A DNA stretch of 64,000 bases from Capitella teleta (GCA_000328365.1 KB298168.1:15803-79802), one strand, 5' to 3'; shown: positions 12,001 through 25,560, counted from the first letter of the stretch. The notes: generated from the letters alone by a model not told the origin. Made by a program: numbers and translations.

Positions 12001-14871
12001 TCAACAGACTGACCAACATCACAGACACAAATTGAGCAAACAGAGGACAAACACAACTACTTACCCGACTGCCTTACGACACCGCATCATAACAGCATGG
12101 AACTCCCTCCAAGCAGACACCATCAACTCTCCCACCATTAACATCTTCAAATCTCGCCTTAACAAAACTTACAAACACCACACCCTAAAATTCAACCACA
12201 CAAACATCTAAAACTCACACTCCATCTAATCCAATAACATACAACAACTAACCAAGGGTCAAAAAGAGTTCTGCTCACTTTTTAAACCCATCAAGTCAAG
12301 TCAAGACGCAGGATGGTCACTTTTAGGGTGCAAAACAGCGTTCTTTATGGCCATTGTTTTGTATTTCTGTGAAATTTATTATTTATTATCGTAATGGGTT
12401 AATAATGTATGTTTTCGTGGTACTTACCACGCATTGCGGCCATGATTGATGATGCATGTCACGTGACATGCGTATGAGTGAAATATGTGGCATCTGCGCA
12501 TGCAATACAGGTTTCGGGGCCACAATCGGAAAAAAAGGGGGGGGGGGTAAGGTAAGGCCACAAATTCACAACAGAGTAGATCGATACAAGCACGCATCCA
12601 CGAACTCCCGTTTGAATCCATATGAAATCAGTTAATATAAAAATATATGCATGTTAAACAACAACCAATTAAATGCATGCTCACTCAATCTTGGTCACTT
12701 AGGCCTACTTACTGTCTATAGTGATAGAAATCCAGGCATGTATTCAATTCAAATTTCAATCTCATGATACGAATTCTAGTGATGTCAGGCACATCGTGCA
12801 TTGCATCCAGTTCGTTTACTTTCTGTTGGTACTCTTCGAGTCTCTCCTGGAATGTCAATTGTTAATTGCAATATAGGAAATAGATACTGTTGTATCTACT
12901 AGCCTTGATACGAAGAGCACTGTCTTCTAAATCTAGGGACACTTGATTGAACTGAAACACGAAGAAACGATCAGAATATGACAGTTAAAAAAAAAAACCA
13001 ACCACTGGGATATCTCCGACACAATGGAGATAATCACCGGAGCTGCAGAAAGATTAATTCCGAACCTAAGACGACACTATTTGTTTGACAGGTTGATATA
13101 GATTTAATTAATTCTCTCGTTACCAGAATCGGTTTTGGGGTTGCTATACAAGAACTACTGATTTACAATACTCAAAATAATAGATAAACTAAATTGAGCA
13201 AGAGACAGGAACGCATTTCTCCAAGGTAGATATATTTCGCAGCGTATTCATCGACCCGCTTACCGTTCGGGTTTCCTCCTTAAGGGCTCCTTCTAAGAGT
13301 TCGACAGCCAGGGCTGGATGCTCAGGTAGATTGGCCAAATCTGCAACAATTGAATGTTATTATTGTAATGTGCGTTGTGATTGTAACCGGAAATAAACAG
13401 TTCTTCCCGCACGCCATCTTAATGCTTAACCCAAACACATGTTACATAATGTTAAAAGGATTTTTCCCATTGCGAAGGATTGTGTTGCGCCAGTTAATAG
13501 CATAGTACAATTGGAGGAGCTCGAGATCAGCGTGAGACAGGTTTTGGGCAGAGGGAATAGATCGCCGTAATTCCACATTCAGCATGGGAACGAGGCCATG
13601 TTCAAGAAGAATTGTCGCCCCGTTCATACTTTATCCCTGGCAAAAAGAGAGGAGAGAATAGAAGAAATCGTCAACACATCAGTCCGATGTCGAAGTCTGA
13701 GGTGCTGACAAGCATTCATCAACCAGATGACAATCAACCAGAAGATGAGCAACCAGATGACCTTAGAGGACAATCATCCAGAGGACAATTAATCATCAAC
13801 ACATCAGTCCGGGCCGATGGCAAACACAAGCGTTGATGAACCAGAGGACAACTATACAAAATAAACCGGTTGTTAACCCGGAGGTCAATAAGAGAAAGGA
13901 AATTGTCGATCGTCCAAGCTTGGTATTGTTCATTTCTGTGTATTATACGAAATAATAATATACAATTATTACTATTTCATTGTGATTTTTATCAAGTGAT
14001 ATTCCGCCGACTAAAATCACCATTCGGTAGTCCTTCCGGTGTTCATTCAAATTCACAGGTATCATGCAGTTTGAATAACGGGGTTATTTCATCGGAACTA
14101 TATATTTCGATTAGGGTGGAAATTAGCTTCGATCTTACGCGCCAAAAAATCGTGTAATTTCCAAGGACGTTACGGGAGGAATAGTTAGCTTCATATATTT
14201 CTCAAAACAGAAAATCACACGACGTCTGACTAATACACTACAGTGCCGTAGCAACTTAATGAATGACGTAACACACTATGGACGCCACACATGAATGACG
14301 TCACATACAAATTTGCCCGCAAGCGAACATTTTGTAAATCCACGTTCGATTAGACATGTTTGTAAATTAAGTCCATTGACCAGATCGTCATATCTCCTTT
14401 TTATTTGCTCCAAACCTGACATGAAGTCTCAGATACTAATTAGGTGTTGCAAATTTATGAAGAAATCTTTGATGTCTGAAAACCCTGTTTTGTCTAAGCT
14501 CTGTCTGCATTCCTGCAATAGTCTGTCTGACTTTGGAATAACTTTCAAAGAGATTTTGGCCAAAATGAAGATGAACGTAGAAACATTCTGCTCAATTGAA
14601 CTTTCCTCTGTTTTACGTATTTTAAAACGTGAATGTTGCACACTCCCTGATCATTTGACCAGCCAAGGGCCCATTTATATATCCATTTCCTCCTCTCTTC
14701 AATTATCTATATATAGATAGATTAACAGAAGGAGAAAAGATGCTTTGCTGATATGAGCCCAGTTTACGTAATAATACAAGTACAAATAGACTGACCCATG
14801 GGCTCATAATCCTCTGCGGCATCCAGTCCAGCGTAGCCACAGACGAGAATGGCCCAAATAAACGACCACAT
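9100..14871 (-). CDS. Secreted DUF885-family hydrolase/peptidase, 17 exons, 617 residues
   Basis: Exons (minus): 14871-14796, 13340-13264, 12951-12904, 12846-12713, 11360-11243, 11193-11122, 11071-10835, 10772-10518, 10467-10376, 10322-10233, 10193-10133, 10083-9994, 9845-9781, 9725-9654, 9602-9500, 9434-9368, 9296-9100. All phases join. The start (MWSFIWAILVCGYAGLDA) is a signal peptide. Family hallmarks are GYSPGRQVVFNT, the HEGIPGHH motif (residues 411-418, a likely zinc site), GWALYAESLGHEMGYY, RAVRLVSDTGIHHYGW, YKIGELKIWELR and FNHQILIVNQLPLDALE. The last 20 residues are hydrophobic after a Ser/Asn stretch, suggesting a GPI signal or tail anchor. DUF885 proteins are putative metallopeptidases; the substrate is unknown. 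Ten introns are under about 70 bp, one only 39 bp (10194-10232), and one has a GC donor (12903). Intron 1 and the 12712-11361 intron are long and the latter carries a LINE tail. Confidence 0.85.
11880..12306 (+). mobile_element. 3' end of a LINE (reverse transcriptase C-terminus) with TCAAG-repeat tail
   Basis: Plus-strand translation gives QRLKKLGLPTLTYRRLRSDL, ETYKIINRLTNI, then AWNSLQADTINSPTINIFKS before a stop. This is the standard C-terminus of CR1/L2-like LINE proteins. Frames differ between the two parts. The element ends in three copies of TCAAG, the short tandem tail typical of these LINEs. It is 5'-truncated and lies antisense in an intron of the DUF885 gene. Confidence 0.8.
13341..14795. 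other. First intron of the DUF885 gene
   Basis: About 1.45 kb between the signal-peptide exon and exon 2. A minus-strand frame of about 60 residues at 13442-13627 and a plus-strand frame of 141 residues at 14295-14720 have no recognisable motif; joining the former would break phase with the flanking exons. Treated as non-coding. Confidence 0.5.
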
Positions 14872-16375
14872 GCCGCCAAACAGTATGCGACCTCGGTACA
14901 ATCTTCAAATAATAATCCAATTTTGTGGGTTGTTTTGCATCAACTGCTCGCATATAATGTTGCTCTCTGAGCTCTAAGAAACGGAGTCTTCGGTTTCAGA
15001 GGAATGTAATTATTTATGAGTATCTGCAGTAGAGCTGACGAACAGAAATATGCGGCATAACTGCAGAGCTTTGGATCTGCACTAATCATGTGCATCTATA
15101 TCAGGAAATTCGTTCAGCATTGATATCCAATATTAACGAAATTCTACAAGTGGATGCATGTATTCTTATTATTGTGCCATTCACGGGTGGATTGGTTGCG
15201 CATATTCGGTGTCCATATGATATATATGATTAATTAATTAGTATCGCGTAGTTGTGTTTCTTCTTTTGATTCGATGCTTTAAGAGCTGAGACCTCGGAAG
15301 GTCCATTGGCAAACCGGTTCAAGGCCGTTTGTTTGGTTTCACCAGAGATTCATGAAGTCGAGATAATTGTATCATATTTCGAAATAGGTCAGCAGCAATT
15401 TGTTCGGCTTGTGAGAGAAAAAAAAAATCAGTAGCGCATTCAGAATATACTTACGAAAGATATGTCATACATTAAAAAAGGGTTTTGCTTGTTACAATTA
15501 TGATGCATGATTATATGATAAACTGTCAATTGCTGATAATTATACATGTATATACCGATGCACCAGTGACATTTTGTGGACCTTTATCAGTTAAAATATA
15601 GTTTATGGTATAAACTCCATAACTTATACGATGAACATTTCGGCATTTAACCTTTTTTTTTCTTTTCTTTTTTTTTTTGTGCATACACACTCTTGGCATT
15701 GTAGTGACATATGAAGATCAATCGTAAGTCGCACGAATTCAGATGGGATCAAATTATACATACTTTACACGCATTTTATGCATATAGCCATTCCTCGTAG
15801 TTGTCTTATTCGTAAATGTGGAGACAAACTTCCTGCTATATACAAAACGGCGATTGAAATGGGACACCACAAAAAAAAAGCCCTGGTGGTTGAATAAAAA
15901 TATCATGTCGCTGATAATGTTAAACAGCAGAGACAGTTATAACAATTAGAGACAATTACAAAAAAATATATATATTTTCTCTGAATGTGTTTTTCATAGG
16001 CTTTGCCTGCTTCATGTTCATGTGTTTTTCACGAATTTAAAAAAAAAAATTAAAAAATTAAAAAAAAAAGAATTAAAAAAAAAGAGAAATATAAAGAAAA
16101 AAAAGACTGTGTGGCGACAGTTGAAAATGCTTTGTAGGAGTGCAGAGGAGTCGCCGCCACTTTTCAAAGTACACATTGACTGTTATATGCTTATGGTGTA
16201 TCATATATCATGTGTATACACAACTATAAACGAAAGATTAATTATATGAGATTATTTACGGGATGAGAAAGAAACATAGTACCTTACATGTGAAACTTCA
16301 GGTAAGTGTGTATCTAAGTGTCTTAAATCTTAAAATGGGAACTTTTTAAAAAAAAGAAATACATTTACAATACAA

Positions 16376-16489
<114 letters not shown>

Positions 16490-16893
16490 AAGCAGTACGT
16501 CGATCACAACAATTAACAAGACGAAGCCAAATACTAACCACTACCCTGACATCGAGTCAATCACCACATCTAATTTCATCCTTTTGTCCACTCGATGATC
16601 GGAGAGATTTTCGGCGCAAATAACCCATTTACAATTACAAAGAGAAATGTAAAGCTGCCGCAATCGTTTGATCGACCTCAACCAGCCACAAATCAATCGA
16701 CTGGCTGGCTTCGGGGTCGATTTGATAATAGGTGATGATGCAGTTATAAATAATGAGTATGACTATTAATTGAAAATGACTGCATTACTACAGAAACGAA
16801 ATAACAGGAGTGAATACGAATCAAATCAAAGAGCAGCTTAATTACAGATTAAAAAATTCACCTGGATATAAACGGACATTATTCATGATATCG

Positions 16894-16980
16894 TTGTGAG
16901 CAGTCTTGCAACGAGAAATCATAACGTACGAACATAATATTATTATTGTGAGTGGTCTCACACAAGAAATCATAACGTTC
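16894..16980 (+). repeat. Diverged tandem duplication ending in AAATCATAACGT
   Basis: Two copies of a roughly 34-base segment starting TTGTGAG, containing AGAAATCATAACGT or AAGAAATCATAACGT at the end, are separated by about 17 AT-rich bases. They contain two of the over-represented TCATAACG octamers discussed in the findings. Confidence 0.6.
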
Positions 16981-19631
16981 CTCTTATCCCAAATGTTCCA
17001 CTAGTACCACCAGTAGAAAGAAGCTACAAACTCTCAATACCTATACACAATATATTTTGATTGAAGAAATGATAAATGTTACTTCTTGAGCTCTTGCTCA
17101 GCGGTTCAAAGAGCGTTTCAAGAGGGGGCTCATTTGGTTCAAGACTTCATCATTTTGATACTATGTACTACGTATTCTATAAGCAAATGTCTACTCGCCT
17201 AATTTGAGCTTGACATAACTATTTTTCAGTTCTGCTACAAGTACAACTCCCATGCACGCAACACTCAAATTATATTGACTCGGATTTTGGGTCTCTTAAG
17301 GGTGCTACTCCACATTGTATTTCATTTGACTACCTTGATTATTCTGACGTCGCTGAACTAAAATAATAGTAACATTGTTATGAGGAGCACATTGTGTAGC
17401 ACTCAGTTGGCCGCTCCGACTGGTGCTGTGGCGTCGTCTGCTCGTTAGACAATGATGAGGAGCAGTGAGTCTATGCTTTTTTCCACGTGCGTGCGCTTCT
17501 CGTATAATTTAATATTCATGAGATTCACCACCAACCAATGTCAATGACGTACAATTACCCAATCAGCGTGCTCCGTGGGAAATGTGATCTTTGCTAATCT
17601 CAATGAATATTCATATACTCATGAATTATGGATCGTCCAGGGTATGCTGTTGGTTGCGTTGAAAGAATAACCCGCCACCTCATTAACATAATAAACACAA
17701 CATGAGCAGTGCTCTCGCACTCGGCAAAATCGACCGATGCTGCAGCAGCCGATGCTATGGGCCTTTCTGCATGCAGAGCTGGTAATTATGCGTTTCTCAA
17801 CCTACGGTGGCTATGATACAAATGCATCTGATATTATTTTATATTTTTACCTCATCATATCGGCTTGTGTCAAGCACCATTGGCCAAACAAACTCCTTGA
17901 TTTTTTTTCACTTTTCATCGCTTTATCGCAGATCGAGTCAGGTGTAACTTAAAACACTTGCACTTTATCGAAAATTTAATTAGTTCATTTGCTCTGTGAA
18001 ACAACTAATGAACCCACTGCATGACTCTGTTACACAATTTCACACAAATTGAACTAGTTCTGAACTTCTGATATACACATTGCATAGTTAGTGCAGCTCT
18101 AAGTAGCTCATATAACTTTATCGTGTTCTTATACCAAGATATGATTAATCTGGCTGCATTAAATGCACTTGTTTACTTGAATCAAATACTTGAATACGCG
18201 TGAGTATAATTATATGCTCATTAGCCATTGCTAGTATGTCTTTGTGTATATTTGATTTTCATTTAAGCGTGTACAACTATACATTCCAATAAATGTAGAA
18301 ATAATGCCACATATTATGTTCGTAATAATCTACGTAATTGCACACACAAAATATTAGAAAGTCTTGTTGATAGTGTGAAATATTTCTTTTCGTATTTCCA
18401 TTAAAATATCTATCCACCCATTCTGAATGCAAGTAATACTTGGGGAAAATTCGTGACACACAAAAAGCACTAAATGAACCCGGTCGTTAAAAATGGGCCG
18501 ATGTGTGTTGAGAAACGCTGTCTGCAGATCTCCTATTTCCTTGGCCTAGCTCCGCCTGGTCGCTTCCAAGCTGAGAGAAACGCATTGGAATAATTCTGTT
18601 GCTGTTCTCTTAGACTTGTATGCGATTGTATTCTGTGAAATAAAGGAATATCTTGTGACCTCGCTTCATTCGTGAATACCACGGTAAATTCCTGCTAGTG
18701 TGGGTTCCCTTCCGACTGCTTGACCCTCACAATATTCTGAAATGCGGGGATATTCTTCTTTGGCATAATAAATACGACATTTTGATGCCGCCCAGAGACG
18801 AGATCCCAAGACAATCACATTTTTGCACGATAAACTTCTGTTTCGATTGGTGAGTGGATGGATTGATTATCTGGTGAAACTTTATCAGATCTGTTATATG
18901 ATGTCTGGGTTACTGACTTGCGATATGACTGTCTACTCGATAACATTGAGTCGTTAGCTTACGGCATCGTGATTGTCCCATTCGGTCATTGTAATGATTG
19001 TCACCGTATCGTGATAATAATGTGATTGTCAACATGTGTAAGTGGGTCAAACTTGATTGTAGGTCGATACATTTATTATGTAATTTATTGTTTAATCATA
19101 TTATTTCCTTATTTTTCCTCTATTCGTCTAGCTTGACTATACAATATACTATTTATATCATTTTATAACTTATGTAAGTCGACTAGACTAAAATTTAATG
19201 ATACTGATATCGTATATGTTTGTACAGTATAAACTATACGTGCATACTGAAGCATGATGTGTTATTTGGTAGTAATTAAGATTAATATATAAGGCAGGTG
19301 TGTCTGCAATATCATTGAGCACCAACCTGGCTCTTAATTGAGTGTAGGGATCCTCACCAGTTTATACCTATAGGAAATATCCATTCGAATTACAACCTCA
19401 AAGGAAGTTTATACCATGAACCATGGCTCCTATTTTGAAATATGTGCTTAGGTATTTCGACGTGGGTTGGGTGATTTATTTATTTCACCAGAATTGCCAT
19501 ATTAAATTTAGTCTATAATCAGTCAATGTAAAAATGGTAAAAATCAATTTGTTTGTCGATTGTTGTTTCGAAGCACCTGGACATAGACCTGCAGACATCC
19601 GCTGATGATTCAGAACTTCTGAGAAACTTAC

Positions 19632-19745
19632 CTTTCGAGGCTTTCGAGTTGCTTGTGGCCCACGTGGGCCTTCAGTTGATTGTCGCATGACGTCGGTATG
19701 TTTATCACTAGACACGGTAACCGTTGGAGATATCCGATGATCCAT
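19632..19745 (-). CDS. Candidate first coding exon of an unidentified gene
   Basis: A minus-strand ATG at 19745 opens 38 codons (MDHRISPTVTVSSDKHTDVM and on, with GPRGPQATRKPRK at the end) that run straight into a good donor, AAAG followed by GTAAGT. Composition is polar and basic, as at the N-terminus of many cytosolic or nuclear proteins. No downstream partner exon was identified in 15-19.6 kb, so this may be a chance open frame. Confidence 0.25.
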
Positions 19746-21478
19746 ATTTATTTTATGTATTTTTATTAATTCACCGTCGACTTGTACCGAGTGAGCAAGT
19801 ATAAACTTGTATAAACTGTAGACTGATATCGGTCGTTGTGTGCAATTAGCCAATTGACTGAACATTTGAAATTTTTCTACTTCACTTTCCATTCCATAAT
19901 CCACAATTTACTAGATATTCTTAAACTCTTCAATTTTATTAACCTTTTGGCTATAGAATAATGAACTAATGATCGAATAGACAGCTAGTAGCCTAACATA
20001 AATCTTTGTGTCGTTTAACGATTACAGGAAGACGGTTAATTGTAATATTTTCATGCCTTCGCCTGTGATTGTGAATTCGCACACTGACCCACATATAGCA
20101 GCAACCTTGTCCTGTGAGACATGAGCGTTTCGCCTGGCTGCTTGCATCAAAAACACAATTAGTCGCTGTAATAATTATTCCATTTATAGATCGCCACCGA
20201 AAGCTACAGGTAGTATACGTACTCAGTGTGTACAATAAGTGTACAGTGCTCAATCTAAATCTCTTACGACTTCTCTAAGCTGTGCTTCAACTGAAATCAT
20301 TAATAAATAATTACCGAATCAATTGATGTACGAATCTGCGAATCGAGCTCTAATTAATTAATAATATTTAATCACCAGCCATCCATGTAACCCAACATAA
20401 TCATATTAATTTAATGCACTAATTCTATATGCGTATTCTGACGTCACTTCTGCGTGTAACATCGCAATAATGACATAACATAATAATATATTTAATTTTT
20501 CATTTTCCCTACGTTCAGTGGTGATCCAGGGGGTATGTCGTTCGATATCGATTTGAGAAGCCTTGCGCGTCTAGGGCTCAAGGCGTAACGGCATTCGTGT
20601 TAGCTACTGCACGTATATGCAACTGATTACATGTACTCATTCATTAACGTACTCAATGTCTTATTTCTTTCGTTCGTATTTTTATATACAGTATGTAATA
20701 GCACTCTGACTAATAATGATAATAATTACGGTCACTCATTGTCATTATACCGTTTTAAGCTTTATTTCAGATCAGAAATACTCATTTCTCAATCACTTAT
20801 TTGCTTTAAATTGGATTGATCTCGGCTTCTCGGTCAATCCATTTGTGTTTTTATTCTATTTCTTGTTCTTATTGGTTTAGAAGTGCGATCGCGTGCGATA
20901 TACCATGTCACAGCGCCCTCGTAACAATAAAACAAACAGTGCATTCTGGGAGTGGGTTGCTTGACATACTTTTCTCTTCTCCTTTTTTTTTTTTTTTTTT
21001 TTTTTTTTTTCTGGTGTCCTATGAATTTAATATTTCCCAGGGCAACTGCGTCGGCTGATGCACTAATAGCACTGAATGCACTCATTGCAGTCGCATGATA
21101 TGTGTTGTTGTCAGTCGTTGCGCGCATGCGCAATGCAACCGACTCTCGCATCGACCGCTTGAACCGATCTGGTGCCGATTCCGTCCAGTTATGCAACGGA
21201 AACTCTTGATCGCAATCTTAAAAAATAAAAATAAAATAAAATAAAAATAATAAAAAATGAACCCGACTGGCCACACACCAAAGGCGCTAATCCTCATGGG
21301 GGTTTTCATGCGAGATAACCATTATCTATATGTGTAATCTGTATCTTTGTTATTGTCACAAGAAGTGATCAGTACTGTCAGGTGATAGGGGAGTACTGTG
21401 TGGTCTTGAGCACTGGCAGTACTTTAAAAAAACCCGAGATACTTGAATACGCTGTCACTTGCACTTACACACCGCCAC
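19746..21478. other. Intergenic and 5' flank of the thioesterase gene
   Basis: No gene found. It contains GTGTACAATAAGTGTACAGTG near 20229 (related to the sequence near 2849), a pure poly(T) run at 20983-21010, and a GC-richer block (21040-21200) with an NRF1-like palindrome. Confidence 0.5.
21122..21133. promoter_or_regulatory. NRF1-like palindrome GCGCATGCGC upstream of the thioesterase gene
   Basis: GCGCATGCGCAA lies about 350 bp upstream of the thioesterase start codon, in a locally GC-rich block. It matches the NRF1 consensus of animal promoters. The transcription start is not known. Confidence 0.4.
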
Positions 21479-24017
21479 CATGGTGAGTTGTTCTGAGTTC
21501 AGACCCAATGTACTAGACATTCATTGTAATTGGGGCCCATTGTGAATGGATTTGTGCTTTGTGGAACAGCTCACACTCGTGACCGGGGATTTTTCATAAA
21601 CATTATTGAATAGTGTCTGGTAAATTTAAAGCATTTGGATGTACCGTGCATTATATACAAGAATAAGGTAATATGCGGACGAGAGGATTTGGTGGATTTA
21701 GCGTAGAATTAATTAATTAATTAATTTCCTTTTGTGCGCGTTCACTCGCTGTGTTTCCATTGCCGTTTGCTATGAAATCTGATTCGCTGCTGACTCCGAT
21801 CACAATTGACACTGAGTGATGCTAATTGCGTAATATGTTTTCTCTGAATAGAAGCACCCAGTGGATCTGAACAGCAACAACACTGTCGCCATGTCGCCCT
21901 CCCTGCAAGACAACACTTCTCCTTGGTTCAACTGCCTGCACCAAAGACCCGAGGCCAAATGTCGCCTCATCTGCTTCCCTTGGTGTGGAGGTGGATCTCA
22001 GTTCTACGCCAGATGGGGAAAGGATTTCTCCAAGGATGTCGAAGGTGATTTCCTGGAAGCGCATTATAATACTTACCACCTGCAGCTTGGCTTCAAATTC
22101 CAATTGGTCCTATGTTTTAACTGCTCTGTTATAATTGGGATCTGACCTTGTTTGAATTTATTTGTTTGATAAACGCTTTATAAAATAAATTTTCATTTTC
22201 ATTTTCATTTCATAATAATTTATTAAATTCTTAATTTTCATTTTTCAGTTATTGGACTGTGTCTGCCTGGACGTGAAAGCAGACAGAGCGAACTTCTTCT
22301 GATGGAGTTTGACCGCTGCGTCAAAATTCTCTCTGAGGAAATTGCGCGTCTGTGTTCCGATAAACCATTTGCATTCTTTGCACACAGGTAATGCGTTCAA
22401 TACCTGCTAATCAACAAATATGCTGGCTGATTAATTTCTGCTTTCAGCATCGGGGCAGCGCTGTGCTTCAAGACCGCCGAACATCTCCAGGAGCATTTCG
22501 ACCAGGAACCCAAACACATCTTTTTCTCATCCAGTTTTGCTCCGCATGTGAGTATTATGTATTTTGTATTCATTATATACATCTTGAGTACATGATATAC
22601 ATCTCAGTATGCATTAATTATAGGTATCTAAATGTTTTCTTTCGCATAATGAAGTAATTACTCATTTTTCTGTTATTAAAAATAAGAAACAGAAGATTAC
22701 ATAAATCATACATATCTTATCTGGTGTGGCATTAATTAAAATTAATATGCCTATTTGATTACATGTACTTTACTATTTAATTAGTCTAATTAGCATAATA
22801 TAGTGCCAATGTCCTATAACATCAACAACAGTTCAAAGGGCGTGGGTGTGGTTTCCTGTTGCACATGTTGTCTGAATCATATCTTTTTTTCCTGATCAGT
22901 CGCAACAGATTAAGGATCAAGTGAAGGACCCTGAGTACACACCTCCTCATGAGCTCTCCAATGAAGACCTCACCAAATGCATTGCCAAAATGGGTCAGTA
23001 TTCTCTTTTGTGTGCTGGTGGAATATTCCTTCCCCTTTTTTTTTTACGCCACTCGAGATTTTTGATTGGCACGAGAAAAACCTTCTCAGTTTATCGGATC
23101 CAATCTGATTATCTTGCTCACGATAAATCTGGCTCACGATAAATCTGGCTCACGATAAATCTGGCTCACGATAAATCTGGCTCATGATACTTTGCTTACT
23201 TTTCAGGAGGAACACCGAAACTGTTCCTGGAGGACGAGGACTTCATGAGTCGCATGTTCCTGCCGTTGTACCGAGCGGATTTAAAACTGATGAACGGCAC
23301 CAAGTGAGCTATTTTATTAGGATTGTAATCTCATGAAATTTGACCTTTCGACCTTTCCATTTTTGCCATTTTTTGTAGATTGCTCGAACTGAACGGGAAG
23401 AAACCACTTTCATGTCCTATCACGGTTGTCGAGGGCAACAAAGATGAAGACCATCGACCCAAAGGTGTGTGATAAGCTAATAAGGCTGATTAATTAGCCT
23501 GGTCATGACATACCCACACAATGGTTAACTAATTTATGAATGAAGCATGTTGACACAATGATTTCGTAATAGATCATGCAGATCGCTAATTGACTTTGAA
23601 TAATTACGGCATCATGTTCAATGATTACCCTCACTGTCTTCCTTCGCTTGACAATTTCAATGAGGGACACCTGCTGAATTGTAATAAACAACATTTATTA
23701 TATAGGTCAATTTTTATTTTATCTAGTAGAATTGACGCCACTTACAGATGAAATGAGTTTCATCAACGAATTCTATGTATATCTGGTCAACCATATCCTT
23801 GGTCAACCATAACCCACAACTGATTTGATGCAGTTGTTTCATTGCATTTTTTTTTATTTTTTTAACGTGTTTCTGAGTTGTGTTTCTTCTTTCAGAATTC
23901 AGTGATTTGACGAGCGGTAAATTCAGCCACATGACTTTGAACGGTGGACATTTTTACCTCCTGAAAGACGACAATTGCAAACGACTGAAGGAGCGGATTC
24001 AGAAATGCATCGTCTGA
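21479..24017 (+). CDS. OLAH: Type II thioesterase (OLAH-like, S-acyl fatty acid synthase thioesterase), 8 exons, 277 residues
   Basis: Exons: 21479-21481, 21852-22044, 22249-22387, 22448-22547, 22900-22993, 23207-23303, 23379-23464, 23896-24017; all phases join. The enzyme releases fatty acids from the acyl-carrier protein of fatty acid synthase (or a polyketide synthase) in the cytosol. Visible hallmarks are RLICFPWCGGGSQFY near residue 50, the nucleophile motif FFAHSIG (Ser112), Asp231 in GNKDED and His256 in NGGHFYL, all in the order and spacing of the alpha/beta-hydrolase thioesterase II family (human OLAH 265 residues). Exon 1 contributes only the ATG: the optimal GCCACCATG is followed at once by the donor GTGAGT. 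The usual G-H-S-x-G is A-H-S-I-G here, a tolerated change. A poly(A) signal follows at 24323. Confidence 0.9.
23113..23185 (+). repeat. 16-bp minisatellite in a thioesterase intron
   Basis: Four to five copies of CTCACGATAAATCTGG just upstream of exon 6, the last slightly diverged. Confidence 0.9.
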
Positions 24018-24322
24018 GCGTGTCAACTGTCGTGCGTGAGAAAAACAATCCGACATCGTTTCCTCGCTCTTGTTATGTGCTAATTCTGATGCCATTGTCA
24101 CGCATATTATTATCTGCATAATGTTATGCAAATTTTTGTGGTTTTTTTTTCCCCTATGTTCTCATGCAATTAAATAGTTTTCATGTTATTTGTGCATTTT
24201 TTGCAATTTTTTTTTTACAGAATATTATATAAATCTTTGTTTCTTTCTTTTGACATGGAATATTTTATGACCTTCTTTTCGATGTGAACATCTAAAGTAT
24301 AATGCACCCAGGCTTTTCTTTG

Positions 24323-24328
24323 AATAAA
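24323..24328 (+). terminator. Poly(A) signal AATAAA of the thioesterase gene
   Basis: The first clear AATAAA after the stop codon, 306 bp downstream. Confidence 0.6.
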
Positions 24329-24564
24329 ATTATTTATTGAAAATGCCTGTTTAAAATCATTGCTAATTTATTATATCATGGTTACAGAGTATAATTAGTT
24401 ATTTAATTAAAGCACGTGTGCATGGAAGAACGAATTAAGAACAAATTAAACATACAGATGACCAACCAAGCATACGACGTTTTCCACGTGACTGCACACT
24501 AGTTGCACAAGATCTGAACCATGATCTCAACACAGTATTGCTGCAACACTAATCTATGATATTC

Positions 24565-24604
24565 ATCATAACGTCCTTATTGACTTCAAAAAGGACGTTA
24601 TGAT
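24565..24604. repeat. Perfect hairpin built on ATCATAACGTCCTT
   Basis: ATCATAACGTCCTT is followed after a short loop by its exact reverse complement AAGGACGTTATGAT. It is one of several places where the TCATAACG octamer occurs as a pair. Confidence 0.85.
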
Positions 24605-25560
24605 CTCACATCCGATTCTCAACAACTCGCTTGAGAGACATGTCGCTTATTTACGTGTTTATTTTCGGCATGAGGTACGTCCCAAACAGCTCAAGTGGGT
24701 GCACTAGAATTAATTATTTAATACATTATTTAATTAATTAATTCTTACTAGAATTCACGCTTGTGTATAATAATAATAATAATTATGATACTCCACGAGA
24801 CATATAATTATTTTCCAGCTAATGAAGCTTCAAAACAACGGCGTTCCGAACAAAAGTGCAACAGAATTTATATTTAGTCTTAAGTCTACCCGATGCAGAA
24901 TTTGGAAACTGCACAACACATACGAAATTCGCGTTGCGGAAAATATCTAAAATTGGGTATGAAATCAGGTCATGGGGTAAAAAAAATGGTGTAGTGTGTT
25001 TCTCAAAGGTATCATTTATGACATGGTAGAACCAATATTTAACACTGTTATTATGCCCAAAATATTGAACAGGTAGGCCTATTACTCTCAAGGATTGATC
25101 CCGTATATATATATATATATATAGCACGTAATTGCTCGCTATTTTTCGAATCCTAGAGGAAAAACTAGTTCTGAGTTTTGAAACTCTGACCTCATATCTT
25201 CGCCCATATTGTCAAATTTTCTATAAATAGCGGCTTGCAGCTTACATCAGATTGTAGACCACACAATTAACAAAACGTGCATATCATTATTAATTTATGG
25301 AGTAGATAGTTAACCATATACTGGAACAAAAGCCAAACTACTTACCCTACAATGCTGACTTTGTCTTTTTTTTTCTATTCTTTTTTCTTTTCTGTTTTTT
25401 TTTTTTTTTTTTTTTTTTAGAACTGTCATATTTCTAGAACGGGAACTTTTTGGCAGACAGATTTGATGGCTTCTGGTTATCAGTCTTCATAAGGCCGTGA
25501 GCAGTCATAAGAGCAAGTGCATATTATTTGTTCGAAAAGTCGGAATGCCTTTGAATAGTA
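24605..25560. other. Intergenic, AT-rich
   Basis: No gene found. Holds (TA)n at 25107-25122 and a poly(T) run at 25377-25420. A minus-strand 102-codon frame (24819-25127) has no recognisable motif. Confidence 0.5.

Noticed and set aside
13442-13627. Minus-strand frame in the first DUF885 intron as an extra exon
   Set aside because: A stop lies between it and the nearest acceptor, and exons 1 and 2 already join in phase 1.
18480-18770. Solo-LTR-like segment (TGTGTTGAG start, AATAAA inside, CTCACA end)
   Set aside because: No matching target duplication and no second copy in the window; too weak to call.
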